Below, piece by piece: positions 27,551 to 36,996 of a stretch of 64,000 bases of DNA. The DNA lies in the NCBI GenBank assembly GCA_003550345.1, contig PUJZ01000026.1:1-64000 (forward strand), read 5' to 3'. The translations under genes and the position numbers were made by a program. This DNA comes from Methanomassiliicoccaceae archaeon (GTDB lineage: Archaea > Thermoplasmatota > Thermoplasmata > Methanomassiliicoccales > Methanomethylophilaceae). Each line of letters starts with the position of its first letter. Positions within the stretch are counted from its first letter, which is position 1. The notes under the pieces are model-generated. The model was not told the DNA's origin. It saw only the letters and a program-made list of their open reading frames with translations, and ran no database searches.

Positions 27551-28453
27551 TCATCCCCCTCCTGGGTGCGAGTAGTAGGTCATGAAGAACTGGTCGAGGC
27601 TGAAGGTCTCCAGGGACATGTTGACGATGTTGTGCTCCGACACCCTCTTAATAACCTGGTCCAGGTCGCAGGTGACGATCATCCTCGCCCGGCGCCCGTC
27701 GACTTCCAGGCCCTCAACGCCCGGCATGTCGAACAATTTGGGGTCGATCTCGCTCCCCAGCTCGATCTCTAGGGTCTTGCCCATCTTCTCCTTCAGGGCG
27801 GCGATCCTCTCCACCACCTGCAGCTCGGCGTCCCTGATGATGGCGACGCGGTCGCAGACCTCCTCCACCTCGGCGAGGATGTGCGAGGACATGAAGATGG
27901 TCTTCCCTTTCGCCCTCTCCTCACGCAGGAACTCGTAGAACTTCTGCTGCATCAGCGGGTCAAGGCCCGATGTAGGCTCGTCCATGATGATGAGCTCCTG
28001 GCCGGCCATGAACGCCTGCACTATCCCCACCTTCTGCCTGTTCCCCTTGGACAGGCTCCCGTAGCGCTTGTCGAGGTCCAGGTCGAAGCGGCTCGCCAAC
28101 TCTTCCATGGGCCCCTCGTCCACGCAACCGCTCAATGAAAGTAGGTAGCGGAGTATGGTCCTTACCGGGAGCTCGTTGTACATCCCGAAGTCCCCCGGAA
28201 GGTACCCGGTCCTCTTCCTTATCTCGATGGAGTCGTTATGGGAATCGAGGCCGAATATCCTCACCTCCCCTCTGGTCTTGGCAAGGAGGTCGAGGCAGGT
28301 CCTGATGGTCGTGGTCTTACCCGCCCCGTTAGGGCCGAGGAAGCCCATTATCTCCCCCTGATGGACATCCAGGTCAAGGTCTTTGATGCCCACCACGTCA
28401 CCGTACATCTTGGTTAGACCCCTGATCTCTATGACCGGGCCGTTTTCCGTCAT
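27551..28453 (-). CDS. ABC transporter ATP-binding protein
   Basis: GFLGPNGAGKTTTIRTCLDLL Walker A, YGSLSKGNRQKVGIVQAF signature, LIIMDEPTSGLDPL Walker B. Confidence 0.96.
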   Translation of the reverse strand: MTENGPVIEIRGLTKMYGDVVGIKDLDLDVHQGEIMGFLGPNGAGKTTTIRTCLDLLAKTRGEVRIFGLDSHNDSIEIRKRTGYLPGDFGMYNELPVRTILRYLLSLSGCVDEGPMEELASRFDLDLDKRYGSLSKGNRQKVGIVQAFMAGQELIIMDEPTSGLDPLMQQKFYEFLREERAKGKTIFMSSHILAEVEEVCDRVAIIRDAELQVVERIAALKEKMGKTLEIELGSEIDPKLFDMPGVEGLEVDGRRARMIVTCDLDQVIKRVSEHNIVNMSLETFSLDQFFMTYYSHPGGG

Positions 28454-28578
28454 GTGTCCTCCATCCGCCGGCTCCTCGGGCGATATGCCAGGCAAGGGAG
28501 GCGGAGGTTTCGATTCGACCCCTGGCCTTTAAAACATTTCGGTCAGGGGCCGAATTTCTACGATTCATCGTCACCGGC

Positions 28579-29013
28579 TCATAGCTTGAGGCCGAACTCC
28601 TCTATGAGCCCTCTTATCCTCGTCGACGAGGTGGTGTCGGTGTATGGGAGGTAGACCACCTCGGCCCCCACCGAGTTGAGGTCGCGCTCATACCGCTCCC
28701 ACTCAGGGCTGCCCTCCCAGTCGCTGCCCACGAATATGACGTCGTAACGCAGACTCTGCCAGGCCTTCAGCTTGTCCAGGTCATGCTGGGGGACGACAGC
28801 GTCGACATGCTCGATGGAGCCGACTATCGCCATCCTCTCTTCGGTGGGAATGAAGGGTTTCACCCCCTTGTAGGAGGCGGCCTCATCAGTGGTTACACCG
28901 ACGATGAGCAGGTCGCACCTCTCCTTCGCCCTGCGCAGCAGGTTGAGGTGCCCTATGTGGAAGAGGTCGAATACCCCTGCCGCGTAACCCACTTTCTTCC
29001 GTTCATTGACCAT
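28579..29013 (-). CDS. Cytidylyltransferase-family nucleotidyltransferase (TagD/GCT-like)
   Basis: GYAAGVFDLFHIGHLNLLRRAKERCDLLIVGV (HxGH) and TTSSTRIRGLI. Confidence 0.9.
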   Translation of the reverse strand: MVNERKKVGYAAGVFDLFHIGHLNLLRRAKERCDLLIVGVTTDEAASYKGVKPFIPTEERMAIVGSIEHVDAVVPQHDLDKLKAWQSLRYDVIFVGSDWEGSPEWERYERDLNSVGAEVVYLPYTDTTSSTRIRGLIEEFGLKL

Positions 29014-29221
29014 GCTGCCACCTCGTCCGCGACGCTTCCCGCACCAGGCGGGCAATAGGCGCACGCCGTACCCGTATATTGTTTTTATCAGCCACCGGCA
29101 GGAGGACGGAGCAGGGGTCCATTAAGAGGCAGGGATGGCAGCTACAGAATAGGATATTTTAAGAATATGATAAATAATATTGCCGAAGGCGCATAGCTGA
29201 GCGCCGAGGAGATGTTTGCCC

Positions 29222-30193
29222 ATGGACGGAAGGCCGCTTCGGATAATGGTATGCGGACTGGGATGGTCAGGCTCAGGGACGGTGGTCGACCTGCTCAAAG
29301 AATATGAGGGCGTGATCCAGGTCCCGGGCGGCAGGGAGCACATAGCCCCCGCAGGATATCTGAAGCTGGGGGAGTTCTCCGACTTCCGACGGGTCGTCGG
29401 CGACCAGCTCATGAAGGGCCGACCGGACAGGGAGGTGCCGGAATTGAAGCCGTTGCTGGAGGAGAAGCGCCGCAAGGTGCTCTCCCGCTACTTGGAGACC
29501 ATGCAGCAGGCCATACGGACCCACCCTTCCAAGGTCGTTAAGAACCTCCGTATCGCCCGCCAGACCGCCCGCATGCACCGGTGCACCGAGAAGCTCGCCA
29601 AAGCGCTGGAAGGGATTGACGACCTCCAGGGGCGGGTTGACCTGGCGCGGAAATGGATGGACTGCACTGTCGACGCGATCAGCGATGCGAACACCAGGGC
29701 GGTGCTGTTCGACCAGCCGATAAACTTCGGCCAGCACGACGATGTATGGCCGGAGGTGTTCGAGCCCTTCAAGCTCATAGTGGTCCACCGCGATCCCCGC
29801 GACCAGTTCGCTGACCGGCTCAAGGGTAAGAAGCTGGCGAGGTACAACCATGACGTGGGCTTCCTTTACGGCTGGAACCTGGAGGACCGGGTGCGCTTCG
29901 ACATAGACCTGGCCATGGGGCGGGCCAAGGCGATGGACGAAACCCTGTCCCGCCTCAGGGACGACCAGGCGATGCTGATAAGCTTCGAGGAGATGGTCCT
30001 TGATTACGAGGCCTCGAGGAGAAGGGTGCAGGAGTTCGTCGGATTCAAAGACGAGGACCATGTCCGCCCGAGGGAGCATTTTGACCCCGAATGGTCGCGG
30101 AGGAACATCGGCATCCACGAGCACACGGAGGCCCACATCGCCGAAGGCATGCTCGATGGCCTGATGCAATGGTACCAGGAGCGCCTGAACTGA
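29222..30193 (+). CDS. Sulfotransferase-family P-loop protein
   Basis: MVCGLGWSGSGTVVDLL 5'-PSB loop-like motif and KLIVVHRDPRDQFADRLKG 3'-PB motif. Confidence 0.75.
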   Translation: MDGRPLRIMVCGLGWSGSGTVVDLLKEYEGVIQVPGGREHIAPAGYLKLGEFSDFRRVVGDQLMKGRPDREVPELKPLLEEKRRKVLSRYLETMQQAIRTHPSKVVKNLRIARQTARMHRCTEKLAKALEGIDDLQGRVDLARKWMDCTVDAISDANTRAVLFDQPINFGQHDDVWPEVFEPFKLIVVHRDPRDQFADRLKGKKLARYNHDVGFLYGWNLEDRVRFDIDLAMGRAKAMDETLSRLRDDQAMLISFEEMVLDYEASRRRVQEFVGFKDEDHVRPREHFDPEWSRRNIGIHEHTEAHIAEGMLDGLMQWYQERLN

Positions 30194-31094
30194 TTCGAAG
30201 ATAGCCCGTTGCTACCGCGGAGAGAGGGGCGTACTTTCCCCGCTACCTCACTGTAGTCTCCCCTTGTTTCTACAATACGAGATTGTAAGGTACTATCGGG
30301 AGGATGCTAGCTGGGAACGCACTCCTCGCCACCTGACTCGAAACTCTAACGGAATCGCGCGCACTCTCTGTCATGTTGAGAGGATCGGCGGGAATGGACT
30401 GAGACCGTTCTTTTCACATATTTCCAGTTACACCGGTGCCGATTCATCAATTTCTTACCCAGTGAATATAATGGAGGCGGTCCAACCGTCGTGCCTCTGA
30501 GTGTGAACAGGTATCCGCCGCATCATATCGAACATCGGTTGATCTGAAACCGCCGCCAAGGGCATCTGGTGTCCAGTGCAATCACAACGTTCTCGAACAT
30601 TCGTTTCACATGCATTACTCCTAGATGGGTCCAGGCGATTTCCAGGAACGAGCCTTGTAATGGGGCTGGAGCATGGATCCCCGCCCTTAACTCTTTCAGT
30701 GAGCATACGGAAAATGGGATGAACAAAAGTGACGGAATGTGTTGCATATGCATACATGAGCCATCCCCCTCTCAATTTGCTTCTATATCCGTTAGCTCTC
30801 GGCTATCTCGTACACGTTATAGGTGCCCCCAGTCAATCCTTAGTGCCTTGGAGGCTCATCGGGGTGCGCCTGAAGAATCTATTTGAGGGTACGGGTGGGA
30901 GTTGGGCAGCTTCAGGACTTCGATTGATTGAGCGACGAGGGCCAGGCCCTTCCGAGGCAGCTTTTCGACCCTGATGGGTTGCCAAGGAATGCCGGCAGCC
31001 TTAATGCATGGTCTGCAACTGGGCACGATGACGTGCCGGAAACAATAATGGAAGGGACCGGCAACGTTACTCATTAGATTCCCCGGCAGAGCCT

Positions 31095-33656
31095 CTACCG
31101 GCCGTTTCCAACGAAGCCGCGATGGATTCTCCGGGGTATGACTATCTCGAAGATGGCCCCCTCTCCTGGGATCCCCGTCTCCCTGATCTTGATGTCCGTG
31201 ATGGCGAGGATCTCCTTGGCGAGGTGGAGCCCCATGCCAGTATTCTCGCCGTATCCACGATCGAATATGCGCTCCTTGTCCTCATCACGGACGCCGACCC
31301 CTTCGTCCTCCAGGTAGAGGACCAGGCTGCCCCCGTCCCGGTAGGCGCCCACGGTCGCGGAGGAGACGCCGCTGTAGCTAAGGATGTTCTCCAAAAGGTT
31401 CTCGAAAACCTTGTACAGCATCTTGTCGGCGAATATCTCCACCTCCTCGCACTCGGCGTTTATGGTCAGGTCTACGCGGGCCGATAGCGATTCCAGCATC
31501 TCGCAGAGACCAATCCAATGGGGCTTTTTGGAGCCCAGTTCCTTGAAGTTCTGAAAGAAATCTATGCTGGATACAATGCACTCCATGGAATGGTCGACAT
31601 TTTCCAGCATCTCCTTCGAAAGGTCGTCCATTTCGGATTCTTTCAGCAGATCCAAGTATCCACGGGCGGCCAGGGCTTTGTTGATTATATCATGCCTGGT
31701 TATGCTGCTCAGGAGGCTGAGCTGTTCCCTGGCCTTCATGAGCGCCTCCTCCGCTCTTTTCTTATCGTTTATGTCCCTGCAGACCCCTATCGGCCCTATG
31801 GCGCTGCCATTGTTTCCTGACAGCAACGTGATAGTGTTCGAGGTCCAAAGCCACTCCTCTTCGGAGCTTTGCACGCGGAACTCTATCTCCGCCGATTCAA
31901 CACTTCGATCGAGGATTTTGGCGACCGTGTCCTCCAAAACCGCCTCGTCATTCGGGTGGATGAAATCGAGGAAGCGGCCCCCCTGCATTTCATCCGAGTC
32001 ATAACCCCCTATCCTACCGATCGCCGGGGATATGTATCTTATCCTCATGTCCTGGTCCAGGGACCATATCACATCTACAGTGCTCTCCAGCAGCGTGCGG
32101 TATTCATCCTCGCCCTGCCCATTTGCCTCGGACCCCGCTCTAGACTCGCTCACGTCCCTCAAGTGCTGGGCCACCCGGATTATCTCGCCATCGTCGTTGA
32201 ACAGGGGGGTGCTGCGGCACAGGAGGTGTTTCCCCAACTCGGGCACGTACCTCTCCATCTCCACGGGGGCCTGGCGCTGCAGGGCGGCGGCGCTGGCGCA
32301 ATTGTCGCAGGCCTCCGCCCGGCCGAGAAGCTCGTAGCACTTCTTCCCATGGGCGTCCTCCATTGAGACGCCGAGCGCCTCGTAGCCCGCACGGTTGTAC
32401 CTCTCCAGGGTCCGGTCAGGAAGCTGAATGGCGATAATGTCCTGCACTCCGTCCATCATCGATTCGATCAAATGATTCTGGGCCTGAAGCTCCTCCTCTT
32501 TGCTCTTGATGTCCGTTATGTCTATGTTTATGCCTCGCATCACAGAGCTCTGAACGCCATCTTCATTCAGGTCCATGGTTCCCAAGCCCCTCATCCATAC
32601 CCAATGGCCTTCCTTGTGGCGGATGCGGTAGTCGCACTCGAAGCGGGGCGCATCGCCAGCGACGAGGTCACGGATGGCGGCATCGATGGCGGCTACGTCA
32701 TCTGGATGGACCATATCCTTGAAAAAATCGTAACTTATGGTCTTCATCTCGTCGGCTTCATAGCCCAGAAGGCGGGAGAACAGGCCGTCAGTATGGGCGA
32801 TCTCCGAGACGAGGTCGAACTCCCAGCCCCCTCCGCCAACGGCGTCGAGGAGATGCTTCAGATTTTCACTCTCCCGGCGGAGTTTCGTCTCCACCTCCTT
32901 CAGGGTATTGATGTCCCTGACCCATTCCAGGAACATCTCCACTTCGCCGTCCTTGTCCAGGAGGGGCATCACGCGGAGGTCTATCCAACCCCCTTCCTCG
33001 ATCTTCGCCTCCATCTCGAACGGCTCCCCGGTCTCCAGGACCTTTATCGCCTGGCAGTCGGGGCAGACATCGTCGTAGCCGCGGTAGGTGCGGTAGCACT
33101 TGGTTTTCAGCACGCGGTCCTTCTCCGGGATGACACCGAAGCCCTTCCAGTTGCTGTACAGGATGTTCATGTCCCGGTCGTGCAACGATACCATGTCCGG
33201 TATTATCGAGAGGGCCCGCTGGAAGAGCTCCTCGCTCCTCTCCAGGTCGCCCATCTGCTTACGGTCGCGCACCGCGTACTCCACCATGTTCAGGAGCTCG
33301 GCGAACTGGGCCCGCGGGTCGCCTCCCTTCTTCACGTAGAAGTCCGCCCCCATGTTCAAGGCGTCGATGACCACGTCCTCCCTGTCCTTGCCAGTGAATA
33401 TTATGAAGGGGGTGCAGTCGTCCCGCCCCCTGAGGGAGGCAAGGAAGCTGATGCCGTCCATTCCGGGCATCTGGTAGTCAGAGATGATCGCATCGAAGGT
33501 CTTGCGGTTCAGGAGCTCCAATGCCTCAGCGGCGCTCTCGCACACGGTAACCTCGTAGCCTTGCCTCTCCATGTAGACCTTGGCGATTTCGAGAAGGGCG
33601 GGTTCGTCATCGACGTATAGGATTGACAGAGGGCAACCCGAATCCAATGGAGACAC
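31095..33656 (-). CDS. Hybrid response-regulator / multi-PAS sensor histidine kinase
   Basis: N-terminal REC (ILYVDDEPALLEIAKVYMERQ...AIISDYQMPGMDGISFL...YVKKGG), about 4 PAS domains, ITRHDIINK, ENLLENILSYS, DEGVGV, NTGMGLHLAKEIL. Confidence 0.95.
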   Translation of the reverse strand: MSPLDSGCPLSILYVDDEPALLEIAKVYMERQGYEVTVCESAAEALELLNRKTFDAIISDYQMPGMDGISFLASLRGRDDCTPFIIFTGKDREDVVIDALNMGADFYVKKGGDPRAQFAELLNMVEYAVRDRKQMGDLERSEELFQRALSIIPDMVSLHDRDMNILYSNWKGFGVIPEKDRVLKTKCYRTYRGYDDVCPDCQAIKVLETGEPFEMEAKIEEGGWIDLRVMPLLDKDGEVEMFLEWVRDINTLKEVETKLRRESENLKHLLDAVGGGGWEFDLVSEIAHTDGLFSRLLGYEADEMKTISYDFFKDMVHPDDVAAIDAAIRDLVAGDAPRFECDYRIRHKEGHWVWMRGLGTMDLNEDGVQSSVMRGINIDITDIKSKEEELQAQNHLIESMMDGVQDIIAIQLPDRTLERYNRAGYEALGVSMEDAHGKKCYELLGRAEACDNCASAAALQRQAPVEMERYVPELGKHLLCRSTPLFNDDGEIIRVAQHLRDVSESRAGSEANGQGEDEYRTLLESTVDVIWSLDQDMRIRYISPAIGRIGGYDSDEMQGGRFLDFIHPNDEAVLEDTVAKILDRSVESAEIEFRVQSSEEEWLWTSNTITLLSGNNGSAIGPIGVCRDINDKKRAEEALMKAREQLSLLSSITRHDIINKALAARGYLDLLKESEMDDLSKEMLENVDHSMECIVSSIDFFQNFKELGSKKPHWIGLCEMLESLSARVDLTINAECEEVEIFADKMLYKVFENLLENILSYSGVSSATVGAYRDGGSLVLYLEDEGVGVRDEDKERIFDRGYGENTGMGLHLAKEILAITDIKIRETGIPGEGAIFEIVIPRRIHRGFVGNGR

Positions 33657-33698
33657 TATGTAACAATTGTAATAATAATAAAATAACTTATTGGTAGG

Positions 33699-34817
33699 TC
33701 AGGTGAGCTTCCCTCTCTCACCGTACATCAGCAATCGGTAGCTCTCGCTCATCTCGACCACCTCATCGACGTTCCCCCGGTCAACCCTCAGGACCTTTGG
33801 AAGCTCATCGGGGAAAACCTGACGCAGCTCCTTGAGGAGGTACGGGTCGGCATGCGGGGACTCCTTCAGCCCCTCGACGGACCAATCGTCCACCATGTCG
33901 TAGACCGCCTCGGCGCCGCCGAGGTAGAAGGCGGTGGCGAGAAGGGACACTGTGATGGTGTCAGGGGACATGACGGCCACGTCCGCCTCCCGCACCGCAT
34001 ACCGGTTGCCGTTGAACGAGAGCGCCAGGCCTCCGCCGTCGCGGACCAGCTCCATCGCTTGGATGTCGGCGATGCCCCCGCCGACGTACATCGTCTCGTC
34101 CAGGTCCACCATGGTCTTGCGGCGGATGTCCAGTATAGAGTAGGCCTTCTCATTGCCCCCCAGCGGGTTCACGCCTGAGACCAGGGAGTAGGCGTCCATG
34201 GTCAGCATGTAATCCCAGAATATGTCGTCCAGGCGCATCACTGTGCGCTGCCCCTCCTCGTCGAGGTCGTTCAGCTCCATGGCGTCCGGCGGGATGCGGG
34301 GTACGGGCATGGCGGCTATCTCCCTGGCGAGCTCCATTATCTCCGCCGCCTCCGCATCGTCCACCTCGACACTGTCCAGCTGCATGTTGGTGCAGTAGAC
34401 GTTGCTGTAAGGGAAGTCGATGATGTCGCAGAGGGCCATCATATGATGGTCGTAGGACGCCGAGATGATGAATGAGGGCATGAGGTCGGTGAGGTAGCGC
34501 ATGGTGCGGTCGGCGCCCGGGAGCAGCTGCAGCTCACGGCGGCTCACCTGCAGCACCTCGCTGTCGGTGGCGCCGGCGGCCTTGAGGAAGGGGAGGATCA
34601 GCCGCAGGGAGTCGCCGGTCTTGTAGTTCTCCCGGCTCAGCACGTATGATTGCACGTCGTCATAGGCGGATATCACCGCGAACAGGCGGTCGCCGTCCGG
34701 GAGGTAGTGGGCGCATAGGCGCTCGGCGTTGTCCTCCTTGCATATCAGGCCGCGGCAGTTGCAGACGAACTGCTTGTTCTCGGTGAATCCCAGGTCGTCG
34801 ATGGCGGCGAACTCCAT
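33699..34817 (-). CDS. HAD-like (COG4030-type) hypothetical protein
   Basis: ETMYVGGGIADIQAMELVRDGGGLALSFNGNRYAV resembles a HAD motif IV region. Confidence 0.55.
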   Translation of the reverse strand: MEFAAIDDLGFTENKQFVCNCRGLICKEDNAERLCAHYLPDGDRLFAVISAYDDVQSYVLSRENYKTGDSLRLILPFLKAAGATDSEVLQVSRRELQLLPGADRTMRYLTDLMPSFIISASYDHHMMALCDIIDFPYSNVYCTNMQLDSVEVDDAEAAEIMELAREIAAMPVPRIPPDAMELNDLDEEGQRTVMRLDDIFWDYMLTMDAYSLVSGVNPLGGNEKAYSILDIRRKTMVDLDETMYVGGGIADIQAMELVRDGGGLALSFNGNRYAVREADVAVMSPDTITVSLLATAFYLGGAEAVYDMVDDWSVEGLKESPHADPYLLKELRQVFPDELPKVLRVDRGNVDEVVEMSESYRLLMYGERGKLT

Positions 34818-35624
34818 TCAGTCAGCCTCCTCGCCTATCTCGGCGTCTATCGCCGCGGAGAGGTCCATGGGGGCGGGAAGTTCGTCGAGGTCCACGCTCC
34901 CCTCGGCCAGATAGCGAAGGGTGTGCACGATGAGGGGCAGCTCGCGGCGGGCGCCGTCCTCCCGGATCCGGCGGAAAAGGGGCTCATCGACGCCCTCCTC
35001 GCTCTTGACCTCTTCCAAAGAGCGCTGGGACAGCTTCTCCTCCATGCTCTCCCACAGGCGGTCGTACTCACCGCCTCGTAGAGGGAAGCGGCAGTAGCTC
35101 ACCGCCGGGCCGCGGTCCCATTCCTCGGTGCAGACATGGACCATCGCCCCCTGCTCATCGGCCCTCTGCTCGATCAGCCTCCATATAACTTCCTGCCAGG
35201 TGCCTTTCGGCCCCTCGGGCAGAGCCGGATGAAGGTTGAGCAGCCGGTATGTATGGCAGGTCTCGTCATCTATCCATAGCATGTATCCCGCAAGCATGCC
35301 AACATCGAATCCACGGTCGCCGATGAGTCGCCGCATCTCCCTGCCGTACTCCAATCTCCACGACCCCTCGTCCCTCTGGCGGAGCTCGGGGAGGAAATTC
35401 TTCCAGGAGAGGGTGAGCAACGGTATGCCGTAATCTTCCACCATCTGGAAGAACAACGCCCTCTGCTCGCGGCGGGGGTTGTCCTCCTCATGGTTGTCCC
35501 AGTTGCAGAACACGAAGGGGATCTCAACATCCAGCTCTCCGGAGCGGCTGCGCTCCATAACCTCTCGGAGCAGATTTCGAGAACCCGGCCCGCGGCCGGT
35601 GGAGAACCATCCAACCCTCAGCAT
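34818..35624 (-). CDS. PurN-like formyltransferase-fold protein
   Basis: LLNLHPALPEGPKGTWQEVIWRLI (N-x-H-P) and EEWDRGPAVSYCRFPL (D-x-G) motifs. Confidence 0.75.
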   Translation of the reverse strand: MLRVGWFSTGRGPGSRNLLREVMERSRSGELDVEIPFVFCNWDNHEEDNPRREQRALFFQMVEDYGIPLLTLSWKNFLPELRQRDEGSWRLEYGREMRRLIGDRGFDVGMLAGYMLWIDDETCHTYRLLNLHPALPEGPKGTWQEVIWRLIEQRADEQGAMVHVCTEEWDRGPAVSYCRFPLRGGEYDRLWESMEEKLSQRSLEEVKSEEGVDEPLFRRIREDGARRELPLIVHTLRYLAEGSVDLDELPAPMDLSAAIDAEIGEEAD

Positions 35625-35671
35625 CCTTTCACCCGTGGCGAGTAACTTGCTCCTAGCATTTATTTACTGTC

Positions 35672-36097
35672 CTAGACGTCGAAAAGCACAGTCACCGACG
35701 GCTCCTCCTCATCGACCTCCAGCATATGGTACGTGACCGCCTTCACCGCGCCCCTGGGCCGGTGCTTCTCCATGTCCAGCTCCTCTCCCTCGGCACGGCA
35801 GCGCAGCACGCCCTCGTCGAAGGTCACCGTGAAGCCGCGGAAAAGCATCCCGTAGGCGTCGAAGAGGAAGATCAGCTCGGACAGGAAGGCGTAGAGGAGC
35901 TCCTCCCTGCTCGCGCCCTCGACTTGGAAAAGGCAGGGCCGGCGCGGATCCACCCTGCTGAGGTCGGCGATCTGGTCGAACAGCGCCACGGCGGCGTTCT
36001 CGAAGCATTCCTCCAGCGTGGCGCCGCGGCACTTCACCAGCACGTCGGCGGTGTGCTCCAGCAGCTCATATCCCTTTTCTTCCCTCTCATCGGCCAT
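35672..36097 (-). CDS. Archease
   Basis: YELLEHTADVLVKCRGATLEECFENAAVALFDQIADLSRV...; KAVTYHMLEVDEEEPSVTVLFDV. Confidence 0.95.
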   Translation of the reverse strand: MADEREEKGYELLEHTADVLVKCRGATLEECFENAAVALFDQIADLSRVDPRRPCLFQVEGASREELLYAFLSELIFLFDAYGMLFRGFTVTFDEGVLRCRAEGEELDMEKHRPRGAVKAVTYHMLEVDEEEPSVTVLFDV

Positions 36098-36155
36098 GAT
36101 ACCTTCAGGCCATGGATGCATCATTAATATATTGTCGTTGTTTTTACCGCACAAC

Positions 36156-36959
36156 ATGAAGGTCTTCCTGCTGGGGTGCGGCAGCATCGGCCGTTACCTG
36201 GCGACAGCGGCGGCGGGCATGGAGGCGGTGGACGAGATACTCATCTACGACAACCATCCCGAGGAGATCGCCGCCTTCGTCGAATCGCTGAGCAAGGGGC
36301 GCATCGTCGACACCCTGGAACATATCTCCGAGGCCGAACTGGTGGTGGAGGCCGCCAGCCAGGAGGCGGCGCGGGAGGTCCTGCCGCTGGCCCTTGAGAT
36401 GGGCAAGGACGTCATGGTGCTCAGCGTGGGGGCCCTGGTGGACGACGGGTTCCGCCGTTCCTGCCAGGACTTGGCACTGAGGAACGGCGGGCGTTTCATG
36501 GTTCCCTCCGGCGCGGTATGCGGCGTCGACGGCCTTCGCTCCGCGGCCGTTGAAGACCTCGATTCGGTGGAGCTCATCAGCACCAAAGGGCCCAGGAGCC
36601 TGGACGGCGCCCCCTATATCGTGGAGAGGGGGATCGACGTGCACAGCATAAAGGAGCGCACCGAGCTCTTCCGCGGCAGCGCCCGCGATGCCGTCCGCCT
36701 CTTCCCCAAGAACGTCAACGTGGCCGCCACCGTGAGCCTTCTCGGTCTGGGCTTCGACCGCACCATGGTCACGGTGGTGCTTGACCCGGATGCGGAGGAG
36801 AACCGCCATCAGCTGCTGGTGAGGGGTGCGTTCGGGAGCCTTTGCTCCGAGACCAGGAACCTCCCTTTCCCGGAGAATCCGGCCACCAGCCATCTCGCCG
36901 CGTTGTCGGCGGCGGCGGCGCTGCGGCGGATAGTGGACAACCAGTGGATTGGCGTGTAG
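36156..36959 (+). CDS. nadX: L-aspartate dehydrogenase
   Basis: MKVFLLGCGSIGRYLATA; LVVEAASQEAAREVLP; FMVPSGAVCGVDGLRSA; FPKNVNVAATVSLLGLGFDRT. Confidence 0.93.
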   Translation: MKVFLLGCGSIGRYLATAAAGMEAVDEILIYDNHPEEIAAFVESLSKGRIVDTLEHISEAELVVEAASQEAAREVLPLALEMGKDVMVLSVGALVDDGFRRSCQDLALRNGGRFMVPSGAVCGVDGLRSAAVEDLDSVELISTKGPRSLDGAPYIVERGIDVHSIKERTELFRGSARDAVRLFPKNVNVAATVSLLGLGFDRTMVTVVLDPDAEENRHQLLVRGAFGSLCSETRNLPFPENPATSHLAALSAAAALRRIVDNQWIGV

Positions 36960-36996
36960 CCGACAGCTATATGCTGTCAGGCGGGGATGTGGGCGC

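Noticed and set aside
30264-31074. Several 70-110 aa ORFs in the gene-free tract
   Set aside because: No domain, no codon-bias signature and mutually overlapping; treated as noncoding or degenerate.
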